From NCBI RefSeq assembly GCF_014217545.1, contig NZ_CP043178.1, forward strand, positions 3,162,001 to 3,226,000: a stretch of 64,000 nt of DNA. The letters are read 5' to 3'. The notes below the pieces were generated by a model. It ran no database searches. It was given only the letters and a program-made list of their open reading frames with translations, and was not told the origin of the DNA. This stretch comes from Pseudarthrobacter sp. NBSH8. Its GTDB lineage: Bacteria > Actinomycetota > Actinomycetes > Actinomycetales > Micrococcaceae. Positions 51,454 through 58,305 of the stretch are shown piece after piece; position 1 is the stretch's first letter, and each line of letters opens with the position of its first letter. The position numbers were made by a program, and so were the translations under genes.

Positions 51454-52187
51454 TCCTCCCTGTCGCTGGCTCGGACCTGGCGGACCGGGAGAAGTTCGCA
51501 GATGATCTTCCAAAGATCCATTGTCCGCGGGTGGGACAGGGAGGATTGCTCGCTGAGCAGGTCCGGCAGGGAGGACTTCATGAGGTTGCGCAGCTCGAGC
51601 GGGATCGCGCTGTCGGCGCCGACCTCACCGTCGTTTACGCCGAGTGTCGCTGTCATCGTCAGGGTGGTGAAAACACCTGCCTCGGACAGGCGCGCGATGG
51701 CCATGTCTTTGAAGCGGGTCAGGTCTCCCCCGCGGTGGTGGATGGATGCTTCTTTGGACGGTCCGTCGTATTGGAGGTACACCTCCACGCAGTCCCGGTG
51801 CCTGGCCAGCAGTGCAAGCAGTTCATCGTCGGTGGCCATCAGCATCCCGTTGCTGTTCACCATGATCCGGACGATCGGCCGGGCGACGAGCTCATCCAGG
51901 AGTTCGGCCAGATGGGGATAAAGCGTCGGCTCGCCGCCGGAGAGCATCAGCACGTCCAGCCGCCCGTTTTCGCGGGCAAGCCGGGTGTCGATATTCGCGA
52001 GCACCTCGCTGAGCGGCGCCACTCCCTGCAGCTGGGGGCCGGATGCGGTGAAGCAGGTGGGGCAGCGCAGATTGCAGTGCTCGATGATGTCCTGCAGGAG
52101 GATGCACGTGTGCTGCGTCTGCATCGCGGGCAGCCCATAGGCGTAAGCCTCCGGCACCTGGCGGTAATTGGCCGCCAGACGTTCCAC
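51450..52187 (-). CDS. Shortened radical SAM protein
   Basis: The 245-residue frame carries the radical SAM cysteine triad in IEHCNLRCPTCFTASGP (C-x3-C-x2-C) and the SAM-binding GGEP in VLMLSGGEPTLYP. Related actinobacterial proteins known to me are about twice this length, with an N-terminal zinc-ribbon region and a C-terminal half. Here the N-terminus begins shortly before the cluster motif, and the sequence jumps from TLTMTATLGVNDGEVGA to IPLELRNLMKSSLPDLLSEQ, as if an internal segment had been deleted in frame. The frame is open upstream through the tiny gene at 52217. Function is doubtful. Confidence 0.7.
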   Translation of the reverse strand: MERLAANYRQVPEAYAYGLPAMQTQHTCILLQDIIEHCNLRCPTCFTASGPQLQGVAPLSEVLANIDTRLARENGRLDVLMLSGGEPTLYPHLAELLDELVARPIVRIMVNSNGMLMATDDELLALLARHRDCVEVYLQYDGPSKEASIHHRGGDLTRFKDMAIARLSEAGVFTTLTMTATLGVNDGEVGADSAIPLELRNLMKSSLPDLLSEQSSLSHPRTMDLWKIICELLPVRQVRASDREE

Positions 52188-52194
52188 GAGTGGC

Positions 52195-52211
52195 TGGCGG
52201 CCAGGCCGCCA
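52195..52211. other. Perfect 8-bp stem palindrome before the radical SAM start
   Basis: TGGCGGCC-A-GGCCGCCA lies between the stop of the tiny gene and the GTG at 52187. In RNA it would form a tight hairpin overlapping the expected ribosome-binding region. Confidence 0.5.
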
Positions 52212-52216
52212 GTCGA

Positions 52217-52321
52217 CTAGTGGCTTCGCCTGTGGCGCACGACCGCCGCCGCGAGCCCCATGGCGCCCATCAGGGATCCGAGGATGATTGCCAAGCCTGT
52301 GAGGTATTCAAGAATGGTCAT
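52217..52321 (-). CDS. 34-residue membrane peptide
   Basis: ATG 52321 has AAAGGGG about 9 bases upstream. The frame encodes MTILEYLTGLAIILGSLMG followed by AMGLAAAVVRHRRSH and TAG. This is one transmembrane helix with a basic C-terminal tail. It lies just before the radical SAM frame in the same direction. It could be a real micro-protein or a leader peptide. Confidence 0.5.
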   Translation of the reverse strand: MTILEYLTGLAIILGSLMGAMGLAAAVVRHRRSH

Positions 52322-52366
52322 TGTTGACGCCCCTTTTCGTATGGCTGATGCGTCGACGCTAGTTAT

Positions 52367-52381
52367 TGATCCTCAGGATCA
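52367..52381. promoter_or_regulatory. Perfect 15-bp palindrome upstream of the 34-residue gene
   Basis: TGATCCT-C-AGGATCA is a perfect dyad 46 bases before the start of the micro-protein. The position suits an operator for the small membrane gene/radical SAM operon. The regulator is unknown. Confidence 0.4.
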
Positions 52382-52476
52382 GCCAAAGATGGCAGGGTGC
52401 ATTCCCGCAAGATTCCGCACTGTGCCACGGGCCGGAGCTGATCGCAACCGTCCCGCACCATCCCTAGACTAGGAAC

Positions 52477-52881
52477 GTGTCCCCACTACCCGTACCCTCA
52501 TCCGATGCCACTCCGATACCGCGCGGCTGGCTGGCCCGGAAGCTGTTGCCGGGTGGTACCGAACCGGACCCCCGCTTCACCCTGGCCAACGAGCGCACGT
52601 TCCTGGCCTGGATCAGGACGTCGCTGGCGTTCCTGGCCGGCGGTATCGCGATCGAGGCGTTTGCCGGCGGGCTTTTCAGCGGACCCGTCCGGGAAGGGCT
52701 GTCCGTCCTGTTGCTTGTCCTCGGCATGCTGATCAGCGCGGGCGCCGCCGCCCGGTGGCTCTCGGTGGAGCGAAGCATGCGGGCTGGAACGCCGCTGCCT
52801 TTGCCGCTGCTGGTTCCGCTGCTGGCCCTGGGCGGAGCCACAGCCGCGGGCCTCATCATTTTCCTGATCCTGGCGGGCTGA
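52477..52881 (+). CDS. DUF202 (YidH-like) membrane protein
   Basis: The 134-residue protein has the DUF202 motif FTLANERTFLAWIRTSLAFLAGG, then two further hydrophobic helices. Function is unknown. The GTG start follows AGGA. A second DUF202 gene starts 3 bases after its stop, an arrangement common in actinobacteria. Confidence 0.87.
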   Translation: MSPLPVPSSDATPIPRGWLARKLLPGGTEPDPRFTLANERTFLAWIRTSLAFLAGGIAIEAFAGGLFSGPVREGLSVLLLVLGMLISAGAAARWLSVERSMRAGTPLPLPLLVPLLALGGATAAGLIIFLILAG

Positions 52882-52884
52882 GCA

Positions 52885-53202
52885 GTGTCCGTGCATACGG
52901 ACCCGGGGCTCCAGCCCGAACGAACCGTCATGGCCTGGGGCCGCACACTGCTGGCACTGCTCACCGTCAGCGCCATTTTCCTGCGCTGGTTGCCGACTCA
53001 CGGGCCGCTGGTTCTAGCCCTCGTAGCCGCGGCAGTGGTCACGGCCGGTGGTATCTTCGCCACCCAACGGATCCGGTACCGGCGAAGCTCCCGAGGCATT
53101 AACGCCGAAAATCTCCACGCCGATGCGGGCGGCGTCTTGGCCTTGTCCGCAGGAGTTGTCCTGCTCGGCGCCGCCAGCCTCGTCGCTGCGCTTACGTTCT
53201 AG
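52885..53202 (+). CDS. DUF202 membrane protein, short form
   Basis: The 105-residue protein shows the shortened DUF202 core QPERTVMAWGRTLLALLTVS and two more hydrophobic segments. The GTG start is 3 bases after the previous stop, so the two are translationally linked and may form a hetero-oligomer. Function is unknown. Confidence 0.85.
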   Translation: MSVHTDPGLQPERTVMAWGRTLLALLTVSAIFLRWLPTHGPLVLALVAAAVVTAGGIFATQRIRYRRSSRGINAENLHADAGGVLALSAGVVLLGAASLVAALTF

Positions 53203-53244
53203 CCCGCCGCCGGCGTATCCCGGCGCGGTGAAGTCCGAAAAACC

Positions 53245-54651
53245 CTACCGGTACCCGTCCACGATCGACGCCGCGATTTCCTTGTACGCCCGCCGGGTGT
53301 CCGGCTTCAGCACGTCCAGGGTGACCAGGTCGCCGTCGGCCACTCCGCGATCGTGCGGGACGGCGATGAGCTGGCGGCAGATCCCGGCGAGGTGTTCCTC
53401 GATGGCGTCCTTGTCCACGCGGGAGGAGACCTCGTCCTTGTCCGTGATGACCACAATCGCGTTCCGGGCCAGGTCCTCGTACCCGTGGCTCGCCAGCCAG
53501 TGCAGGGTGCTGCGGGCACGCTTGGCCCCGCTCACCGCATACCCGGCGGCGATGATGATGTTGTCCGCCGACTGCAGGATCCCGCTCATGGCATTGTGGG
53601 TCACGCCCGTGCCGCAGTCGGTCAGGGCCACGGAGTAGTAGCTGGAGATGAGTTTGCGGATCCGCAGGTACTCGGCGGCCGTGAGCGAGTCCGAGACCTC
53701 CGGGTCCTGCTCTCCCGCGATCAGGTGCAGCCGGCCGGCGTGGTGCATGTACCGGGCCAGTGCGGTGAGGGAGTCAACACCTTCGATGTTCGCCAGCAGG
53801 TCCGTGATGGTGCGCGGGCTGGCCTGCTGATAGATGCCTTCGCCCAGGGCGCGTTCCACGAGGTCGCCGGAGTCCGGGTTGGCGTCAATGGCGCAGGGCG
53901 GGTCGCCACGGAATTCGGCCAGCGTCAGGCCCACGCCCACCGTGGTGGAGGTCTTGCCGATGCCGCCCTTGAGGCTCAGGACCGCGGTGTTGAAACTGCC
54001 CTGCAGCTGACGGGAGATGCGGCGGCCCAGTTCGTCTTCCTCGCGCTGCTTGGCGCCGGGGCCCAGGTTCCAGGCCCCGCCCGTGAGCGCGTAGAGGGCG
54101 CCGCGGACTCCGCCCACCGGCCGCGGTTTCTGTTCGCGCACAAACAGGCCCGGGGAGCTGATGAAATCGGGCATGGGACTGTCGGCGATGACGTCCGCCG
54201 CGGTAGGGCGGACGCGCCGGAACGCCGGCGTCGGTGCTTCCCCTGGAACGTACGACGACGACGGCGCGGCTTCGTCGCCGTCGTACGCCGTTGCGGGGGT
54301 GCCTGAGTCCGGCCCGGCAGGCTGCCCGGCCTGCGGTACCACCTGTGGCTGCGCGGTCACGGGCGGCCGCGCGGGCCGGCGGGTGGGCGCAGGAACAGAG
54401 GTGATGGGGGCAGAAGATGCGGGTGTGGCTTGGTCGGCGGCGGCCGCCGCCTCGGCCCAGGAACTGCGGCGCGGTACGGGGGTGCCGGCGTCGGGGGTGT
54501 TGGAGAGATCTGGCGTTACGGCTGGCATGGTTCCTGTCTGGGCATCCGAAAGGGCGCCGTCGGCGCGACGGAGGTCACGGCGTCGGCGGGGCGGTTGCGG
54601 TAGCCCTGCATCTGCGATGGGGCGTGCGTTCTGATCCGCCGGATCGGGCAT
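53245..54651 (-). CDS. MinD/ParA-like ATPase with long proline-rich N-terminus (EspI-like)
   Basis: The 468-residue protein has a roughly 200-residue Pro/Ala-rich disordered region, then a deviant Walker A ATPase (TAVLSLKGGIGKTSTTVGVG, near residue 225), AIDANPDSGDLVERALG, and LTDCGTGVTHNAM. The layout matches MinD-like ATPases such as mycobacterial EspI, linked to type VII secretion. No other secretion gene is in the window, so its partner is unknown. Confidence 0.8.
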   Translation of the reverse strand: MPDPADQNARPIADAGLPQPPRRRRDLRRADGALSDAQTGTMPAVTPDLSNTPDAGTPVPRRSSWAEAAAAADQATPASSAPITSVPAPTRRPARPPVTAQPQVVPQAGQPAGPDSGTPATAYDGDEAAPSSSYVPGEAPTPAFRRVRPTAADVIADSPMPDFISSPGLFVREQKPRPVGGVRGALYALTGGAWNLGPGAKQREEDELGRRISRQLQGSFNTAVLSLKGGIGKTSTTVGVGLTLAEFRGDPPCAIDANPDSGDLVERALGEGIYQQASPRTITDLLANIEGVDSLTALARYMHHAGRLHLIAGEQDPEVSDSLTAAEYLRIRKLISSYYSVALTDCGTGVTHNAMSGILQSADNIIIAAGYAVSGAKRARSTLHWLASHGYEDLARNAIVVITDKDEVSSRVDKDAIEEHLAGICRQLIAVPHDRGVADGDLVTLDVLKPDTRRAYKEIAASIVDGYR

Positions 54652-54744
54652 GTCTGTTCCCCCAGGACTTTCGGCACAAGGTTCTGCGGCACTTTACGGA
54701 CTGATTCAAACAGTAAGTCTAGGCGCTGGTGCGGAATGGCGAGG

Positions 54745-54864
54745 TCAGCCGCGGCTGAGCGCGGCAATCACCACGGCGGCGGTGAGAACCAGAAGGACGG
54801 CGAGTACGGTGTAGGCCTGCCATTTGGGGCGGCCCTTATGCGGGTTGATGTCGATGTAGGGCAT
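54745..54864 (-). CDS. 39-residue membrane protein (second of a micro-operon)
   Basis: ATG 54864 begins 2 bases after the TAG of the preceding tiny gene, so translation is probably coupled. The product is MPYIDINPHKGRPKWQAYTV followed by a hydrophobic helix (LAVLLVLTAAVVIAALSRG). It is one transmembrane span with the N-terminus soluble. No family is recognised. Confidence 0.6.
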   Translation of the reverse strand: MPYIDINPHKGRPKWQAYTVLAVLLVLTAAVVIAALSRG

Positions 54865-54866
54865 GG

Positions 54867-55004
54867 CTAGCTGCGGTTACTCCTCGTGGCGGTCACCCGC
54901 ACGGCGCGTCGCTTCCGGCGCAGTGCGTGGTACGTCACATAGAAGGGAAGTAACAGCGTGCCCAACAGTGCGCACAGCGCCAAGGCATAGTCAATGAGAG
55001 CCAC
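54867..55004 (-). CDS. 45-residue membrane protein (first of a micro-operon)
   Basis: GTG 55004 has CGGAGA about 8 bases upstream. The product is a helix (MALIDYALALCALLGTLLLP) followed by FYVTYHALRRKRRAVRVTAT, i.e. one transmembrane span and a strongly basic tail. It is followed at once by the 39-residue gene. Codon use fits the host. Confidence 0.6.
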   Translation of the reverse strand: MALIDYALALCALLGTLLLPFYVTYHALRRKRRAVRVTATRSNRS

Positions 55005-55046
55005 AACGGTCTCCGAAGGTTAGAAGTGATCCCCCATGCGATCAGA

Positions 55047-55071
55047 GGTCACGTTATCGGTTGGTCACGTT
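55047..55071. promoter_or_regulatory. Direct repeat GGTCACGTT before the micro-operon
   Basis: GGTCACGTT occurs at 55047-55055 and 55063-55071, 16 bases apart, about 45 bases before the GTG at 55004. It may be a regulator site; no regulator is identified. Confidence 0.3.
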
Positions 55072-55093
55072 GATGACAAGTCACATCGTCCCC

Positions 55094-55133
55094 AGGTTGT
55101 GCGGCTGCGTCCTCCGGGGCAGCCGCGCAACCT
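55094..55133 (-). terminator. Hairpin after the CHRD gene
   Basis: AGGTTGTGCGGCTGC (55094-55108) pairs with GCAGCCGCGCAACCT (55119-55133) with one mismatch. It lies 33 bases past the CHRD gene stop and before the micro-operon promoter. Confidence 0.65.
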
Positions 55134-55165
55134 GTGGTCGATGGATGTGTTACTGATTGCGTGGA

Positions 55166-55816
55166 TTACCGGCTTTGGCTCAGCTGGCCGCAGGCTACGG
55201 GCAGTGTCGCCCAGGCCGGAAGTCCGGGCAGGGACGCAACCGTGGTTGGCAGCGGGTCGGTCGGATTGATGCCGTGGATGACCACGTGCCGGTCCCCCAG
55301 CTTCAGTGCCTGCTTGAGTTCTGACTGCAGGTGGGACTTGGCGGCCTCTTCACTGTAGTGATAGCTGCCGGACGCGTCCGCCACCGGGAAATCAAGTGAG
55401 GGCGCGAAGCTGTTCAGGTCGCTGTCCAGGGAGATCAGAACCGGCCCATACTTGGGCAGACCTTCGATAACGTCCACGAAGCTGTCGTGATTCACGTCAT
55501 CGCTGGCATTGGGGCAGGTGGTCCCGGCGTGGATGTGCTGCGGGTGGAGCGTTCCGGCGGTGACCCCTTGGACGTCCACAGTGACGGTTATATCGTCACC
55601 GTTGACTGTGATCACAGCGGTCCCGCTCGCTGACGGAATCGTGTAGGTTGTGCCGGCAACAGTGTGCGCGCCCGCGTTCAACGGCGACAACTGAGCTACG
55701 AATTCCTTGTTCGGCACCGACTTGGCGCTTGGCCGGGAAGCCGCAGGTGCCCCTGCCGCGGTGAGCAGGACAAGCCCCACCGTCACCGTCCCGCACAATA
55801 CTGCTGATCTACGCAT
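55166..55816 (-). CDS. Secreted CHRD-domain-like protein
   Basis: The 216-residue protein has a clear signal peptide (MRRSAVLCGTVTVGLVLLTA...AGAPAA). The body has the CHRD pattern: strands SGTAVITVNGDDITVTVDV, then LHPQHIHAGTTCP and DSFVDVIEGLPKYGPVLISL, with conserved histidines. CHRD proteins are extracytoplasmic, and their biochemical role is unclear. A hairpin follows its stop. Confidence 0.82.
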   Translation of the reverse strand: MRRSAVLCGTVTVGLVLLTAAGAPAASRPSAKSVPNKEFVAQLSPLNAGAHTVAGTTYTIPSASGTAVITVNGDDITVTVDVQGVTAGTLHPQHIHAGTTCPNASDDVNHDSFVDVIEGLPKYGPVLISLDSDLNSFAPSLDFPVADASGSYHYSEEAAKSHLQSELKQALKLGDRHVVIHGINPTDPLPTTVASLPGLPAWATLPVACGQLSQSR

Positions 55817-56044
55817 GATGTCTCCTCAAAAGGATCACCGTCTCGCCACAGCCTCATCCATTGGCGGGTCCGGCTTACAGTCAAGGAACGGCGCGCCGGC
55901 CCATGCGGGGAGACGTCCGCCCCCCGGCATGTAGCCTGAAAATACCATACAGTGGGGGTCGCAGGCGATAGCCCCGGCCCGGCACTGACAAAGACGCTAG
56001 CCTGCTGGCCACGCGGCATGAGGACGTCCGGGGTGCCGGCGGGG

Positions 56045-56377
56045 TTAGGCTCCCCCGGCCCACCGGACACCGTTTGCCGCTGCACGGAGCGCCCGGCCAC
56101 GGGCGTGTAGGTCGGCCGCCACGGGAACGTGCCGGACTTTATGGAGCTGGGCAGCAGGAGTTTCATGGCCCCCCGGCGGCGCTGCCGGGCCGGCCGCCTT
56201 GGAGGTGTCGGCGATCAGTCCCATGCCGGCGTACTCCCGCACGGCGGCAATGCCTGCCACGGCTGCTGCCTTGCCGTCAAAGGCCTTGGACACGGCCATC
56301 ACGGTTCCATCCGGCGCGGTGACCCGGAACCTGAAATTCGACTCAGCATCAACAAACAGCACAAACATCCCAGCCAT
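56045..56377 (-). CDS. DUF1508 (YegP-like) protein
   Basis: I chose ATG 56377 (MAGMFVLFVDAESNFRF), as AGGAGG lies 6 bases upstream; the longer frame to 56485 is possible. Length is 110 residues. FRFRVTAPDGTVMAVSKAFDGK and AAVAGIAAVREYAGMGLIAD match the DUF1508 strand-strand-strand-helix unit. The tail after residue 60 is Ala/Pro-rich. Function is unknown; it is divergent from the ArsR gene. Confidence 0.75.
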   Translation of the reverse strand: MAGMFVLFVDAESNFRFRVTAPDGTVMAVSKAFDGKAAAVAGIAAVREYAGMGLIADTSKAAGPAAPPGGHETPAAQLHKVRHVPVAADLHARGRALRAAANGVRWAGGA

Positions 56378-56562
56378 ATCCATCCTCCTGGTCTGCGGAT
56401 CCTCCGCGGCGTCGTTGCCACTGAGCAAGGAACGCACCATTGCGTTCCTCTCCGCCGATGCGGTCACCACATCGTAATTTATCAATTCATCAAGTGCTCA
56501 AGAGTCTGCCGCATGTCCACGAAAAAGGGAACCCTCCGAGCTACCAGGCGTATGCTTTTTGT

Positions 56563-56590
56563 CAGTGGGACAGACAGGTCTGTCCCACTG
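56563..56590. promoter_or_regulatory. Perfect 12-bp inverted repeat upstream of the ArsR gene
   Basis: CAGTGGGACAGA (56563-56574) pairs with TCTGTCCCACTG (56579-56590) across a 4-base centre. It lies 67 bases before the ArsR start, in a divergent gap, and suits an operator. It is not the classic ArsR ATA-TGA site, so another regulator could also bind. Confidence 0.5.
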
Positions 56591-56656
56591 CGCTACGCAC
56601 GGTCCGGCAGGCCCGGCCACGGCAACTAGACCAAGAGGAACGGAAGGGCTGCCCCT

Positions 56657-57010
56657 GTGAGCAAGATATCCAACGGGCCGGCGTTAGTTGAGGCGAAATC
56701 GGACCTGTTCCGATCCCTAAGCCACCCTGTCCGCATCCGGGTGCTGGAGTTGCTGGCAGGCGGGCCGGTGAGAGTGAGCGAGCTGCGTCAAGCCACCGAT
56801 CTGGAAGCGTCCAACCTGTCCCAGCACCTCGGCGTTCTGCGGAGGCAGCGGTTGATTATTTCCGCGCGCGCGGACGGCCAGATCCACTACCGGCTCAGCA
56901 ACCGCGAGGTGTTGCCGTTGCTTGCCATGGCCGGCGCGCTGCTGCGAAGCGCACACCAGTCCACCGGGCTTGAACTGGCCGACGCAGAGGCGCCTCACCA
57001 ACCACTGTAG
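56657..57010 (+). CDS. ArsR family winged-helix regulator
   Basis: The 117-residue protein has the ArsR fold: DLFRSLSHPVRIRVLELLAGG, the recognition region VSELRQATDLEASNLSQHLGVLRRQRLI, and the wing ISARADGQIHYRLS. There is no CxC metal motif in helix 3, so metal sensing of the ArsR type is not evident. The GTG start is weakly supported by upstream AGGAACGGAAGG. It is convergent with the MBL hydrolase gene. Confidence 0.87.
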   Translation: MSKISNGPALVEAKSDLFRSLSHPVRIRVLELLAGGPVRVSELRQATDLEASNLSQHLGVLRRQRLIISARADGQIHYRLSNREVLPLLAMAGALLRSAHQSTGLELADAEAPHQPL

Positions 57011-57054
57011 GGACGGCCGGCCGCGGGGAACGCTTCGTGGTCAGCCCCAGAGCT

Positions 57055-57870
57055 TCAGTGCAGCGGCCGGGTCTCCTGCAGGCGCTTGATGAACCAGCGT
57101 GACTGCTCCGGACCATACGGCAGGATGGGGATGGCCTTGGTGGCGTCCGTGGGGGTTTCGCGGATGGACTGCTGGGCCTGGCGGACGGCCGTGGTCATGG
57201 TGTTGGCCATGGTCTTGACGAACTGGTCGCTGCAGGGCAGGCCGTGGCCGGGGATCAGGAACTCGTAGCGGTGGCGCAGGGCGGAGATGTGGCGCAGGCT
57301 GTCCGCCCAGTCCTCCGGGTACGAGTCTTCGAAGGACGGGTGGGCTCCCTGCTCCACGAGGTCGCCCACGAAGAGGGTGCTGGCGGTACCCACCAGGAGG
57401 TCGCCGTCGGTATGGCCGCGGCCCAGATAGAAGAGCGTGACGTTTGTTCCGCCCAGGTCCACCAGCACGGGCTGGTCCTTGACGATGGCGTTGGGTACCA
57501 CCAGTTCAACGTTCTCGCCCTCGCCCACGGACATCTCAGGCTCCAGTGTTCCTACGAACCGGCGCTGCAGGTCCCCGTGGTCGTCGATCTCCCGGGCGCA
57601 GTTTTCGTGTGCCCAGAACTCTGTGGCGCCGCCGGAGGCGAACACGGCGTTGCCGAAGAAGTGGTCGTAGTGCGCGTGGGTATTGACCACCACCAACGGC
57701 AAAGAGGTCTTCTCCCTCACGGCATCCAGGATCTCGCGCCCCTGCCGCGGCCCGCAGCCGGTATCGATCACCATGGCGCGCTCCGAGCCCACAATCAGGC
57801 CGGTGTTCAGCAGTGATCCTTCGGTGACCAGCACATAGTTGTCCGCGCCGACGTCGAGCCATTCTGACAT
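57055..57870 (-). CDS. MBL-fold metallo-hydrolase
   Basis: The start at ATG 57870 (MSEWLDVGADNYVL), with GGAGAAAC upstream, gives 271 residues. The zinc motif is VVVNTHAHYDHFFGN (H-x-H-x-D-H), followed by LFYLGRGHTDGDLLV, FVGDLVEQG and FLIPGHGLPCS, which provide the remaining ligands. The substrate is unknown; glyoxalase II-like or lactonase-like activities are possible. Confidence 0.88.
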   Translation of the reverse strand: MSEWLDVGADNYVLVTEGSLLNTGLIVGSERAMVIDTGCGPRQGREILDAVREKTSLPLVVVNTHAHYDHFFGNAVFASGGATEFWAHENCAREIDDHGDLQRRFVGTLEPEMSVGEGENVELVVPNAIVKDQPVLVDLGGTNVTLFYLGRGHTDGDLLVGTASTLFVGDLVEQGAHPSFEDSYPEDWADSLRHISALRHRYEFLIPGHGLPCSDQFVKTMANTMTTAVRQAQQSIRETPTDATKAIPILPYGPEQSRWFIKRLQETRPLH

Positions 57871-58034
57871 TGTTTCTCCGTACCTCCGGAAAGCGACTGC
57901 GTTCTTCTTGGCCTCGATTCTACCCATGGGCCCTTGGAGTTCCCGGGAGGCCGCCACGGCCGGGCAGCATGTGGAGATCCACATTCCTGGCCGATTTCCC
58001 ACCTTAAATCCATCGATCTGCGTAACATCTCGCT

Positions 58035-58175
58035 ATGCAGACAAAACAACACACGTGCTTCTGCGAGGAATGCGGCAGGATCACCACCCATGTGACCCAC
58101 TACGAAAAGGCCGACGCCGGTGGACCGCTGATTGCGAACGTGCGGTGCACTGAGCACGCAGAGGAAGCCGCCTGA
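58035..58175 (+). CDS. Tiny zinc-ribbon-like protein, 46 residues
   Basis: ATG 58035 to TGA 58175 encodes a peptide with CFCEECG near residue 8 and VRCTEH near residue 37. These can bind one zinc ion through C-x2-C and C-x2-H. No strong ribosome site is visible. It lies between the divergent MBL gene and the LOV gene, on the LOV strand. Confidence 0.55.
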   Translation: MQTKQHTCFCEECGRITTHVTHYEKADAGGPLIANVRCTEHAEEAA

Positions 58176-58305
58176 ACCACCCTCCACGTCCAAGGACGCG
58201 TCAACACTGAACATCGACCAACCGCCAGACATCATCTTTCGGATGGGCATTCGCGTATCCCCCGTACCGGCGCTAATGTGTAGCCTGTTTGAATTGGGGG
58301 ATTTT

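Noticed and set aside
55783..56166. Minus-strand frame between the CHRD and DUF1508 genes
   Set aside because: Pro/Arg-rich translation without a start signal, overlapping the DUF1508 coding region in another frame.
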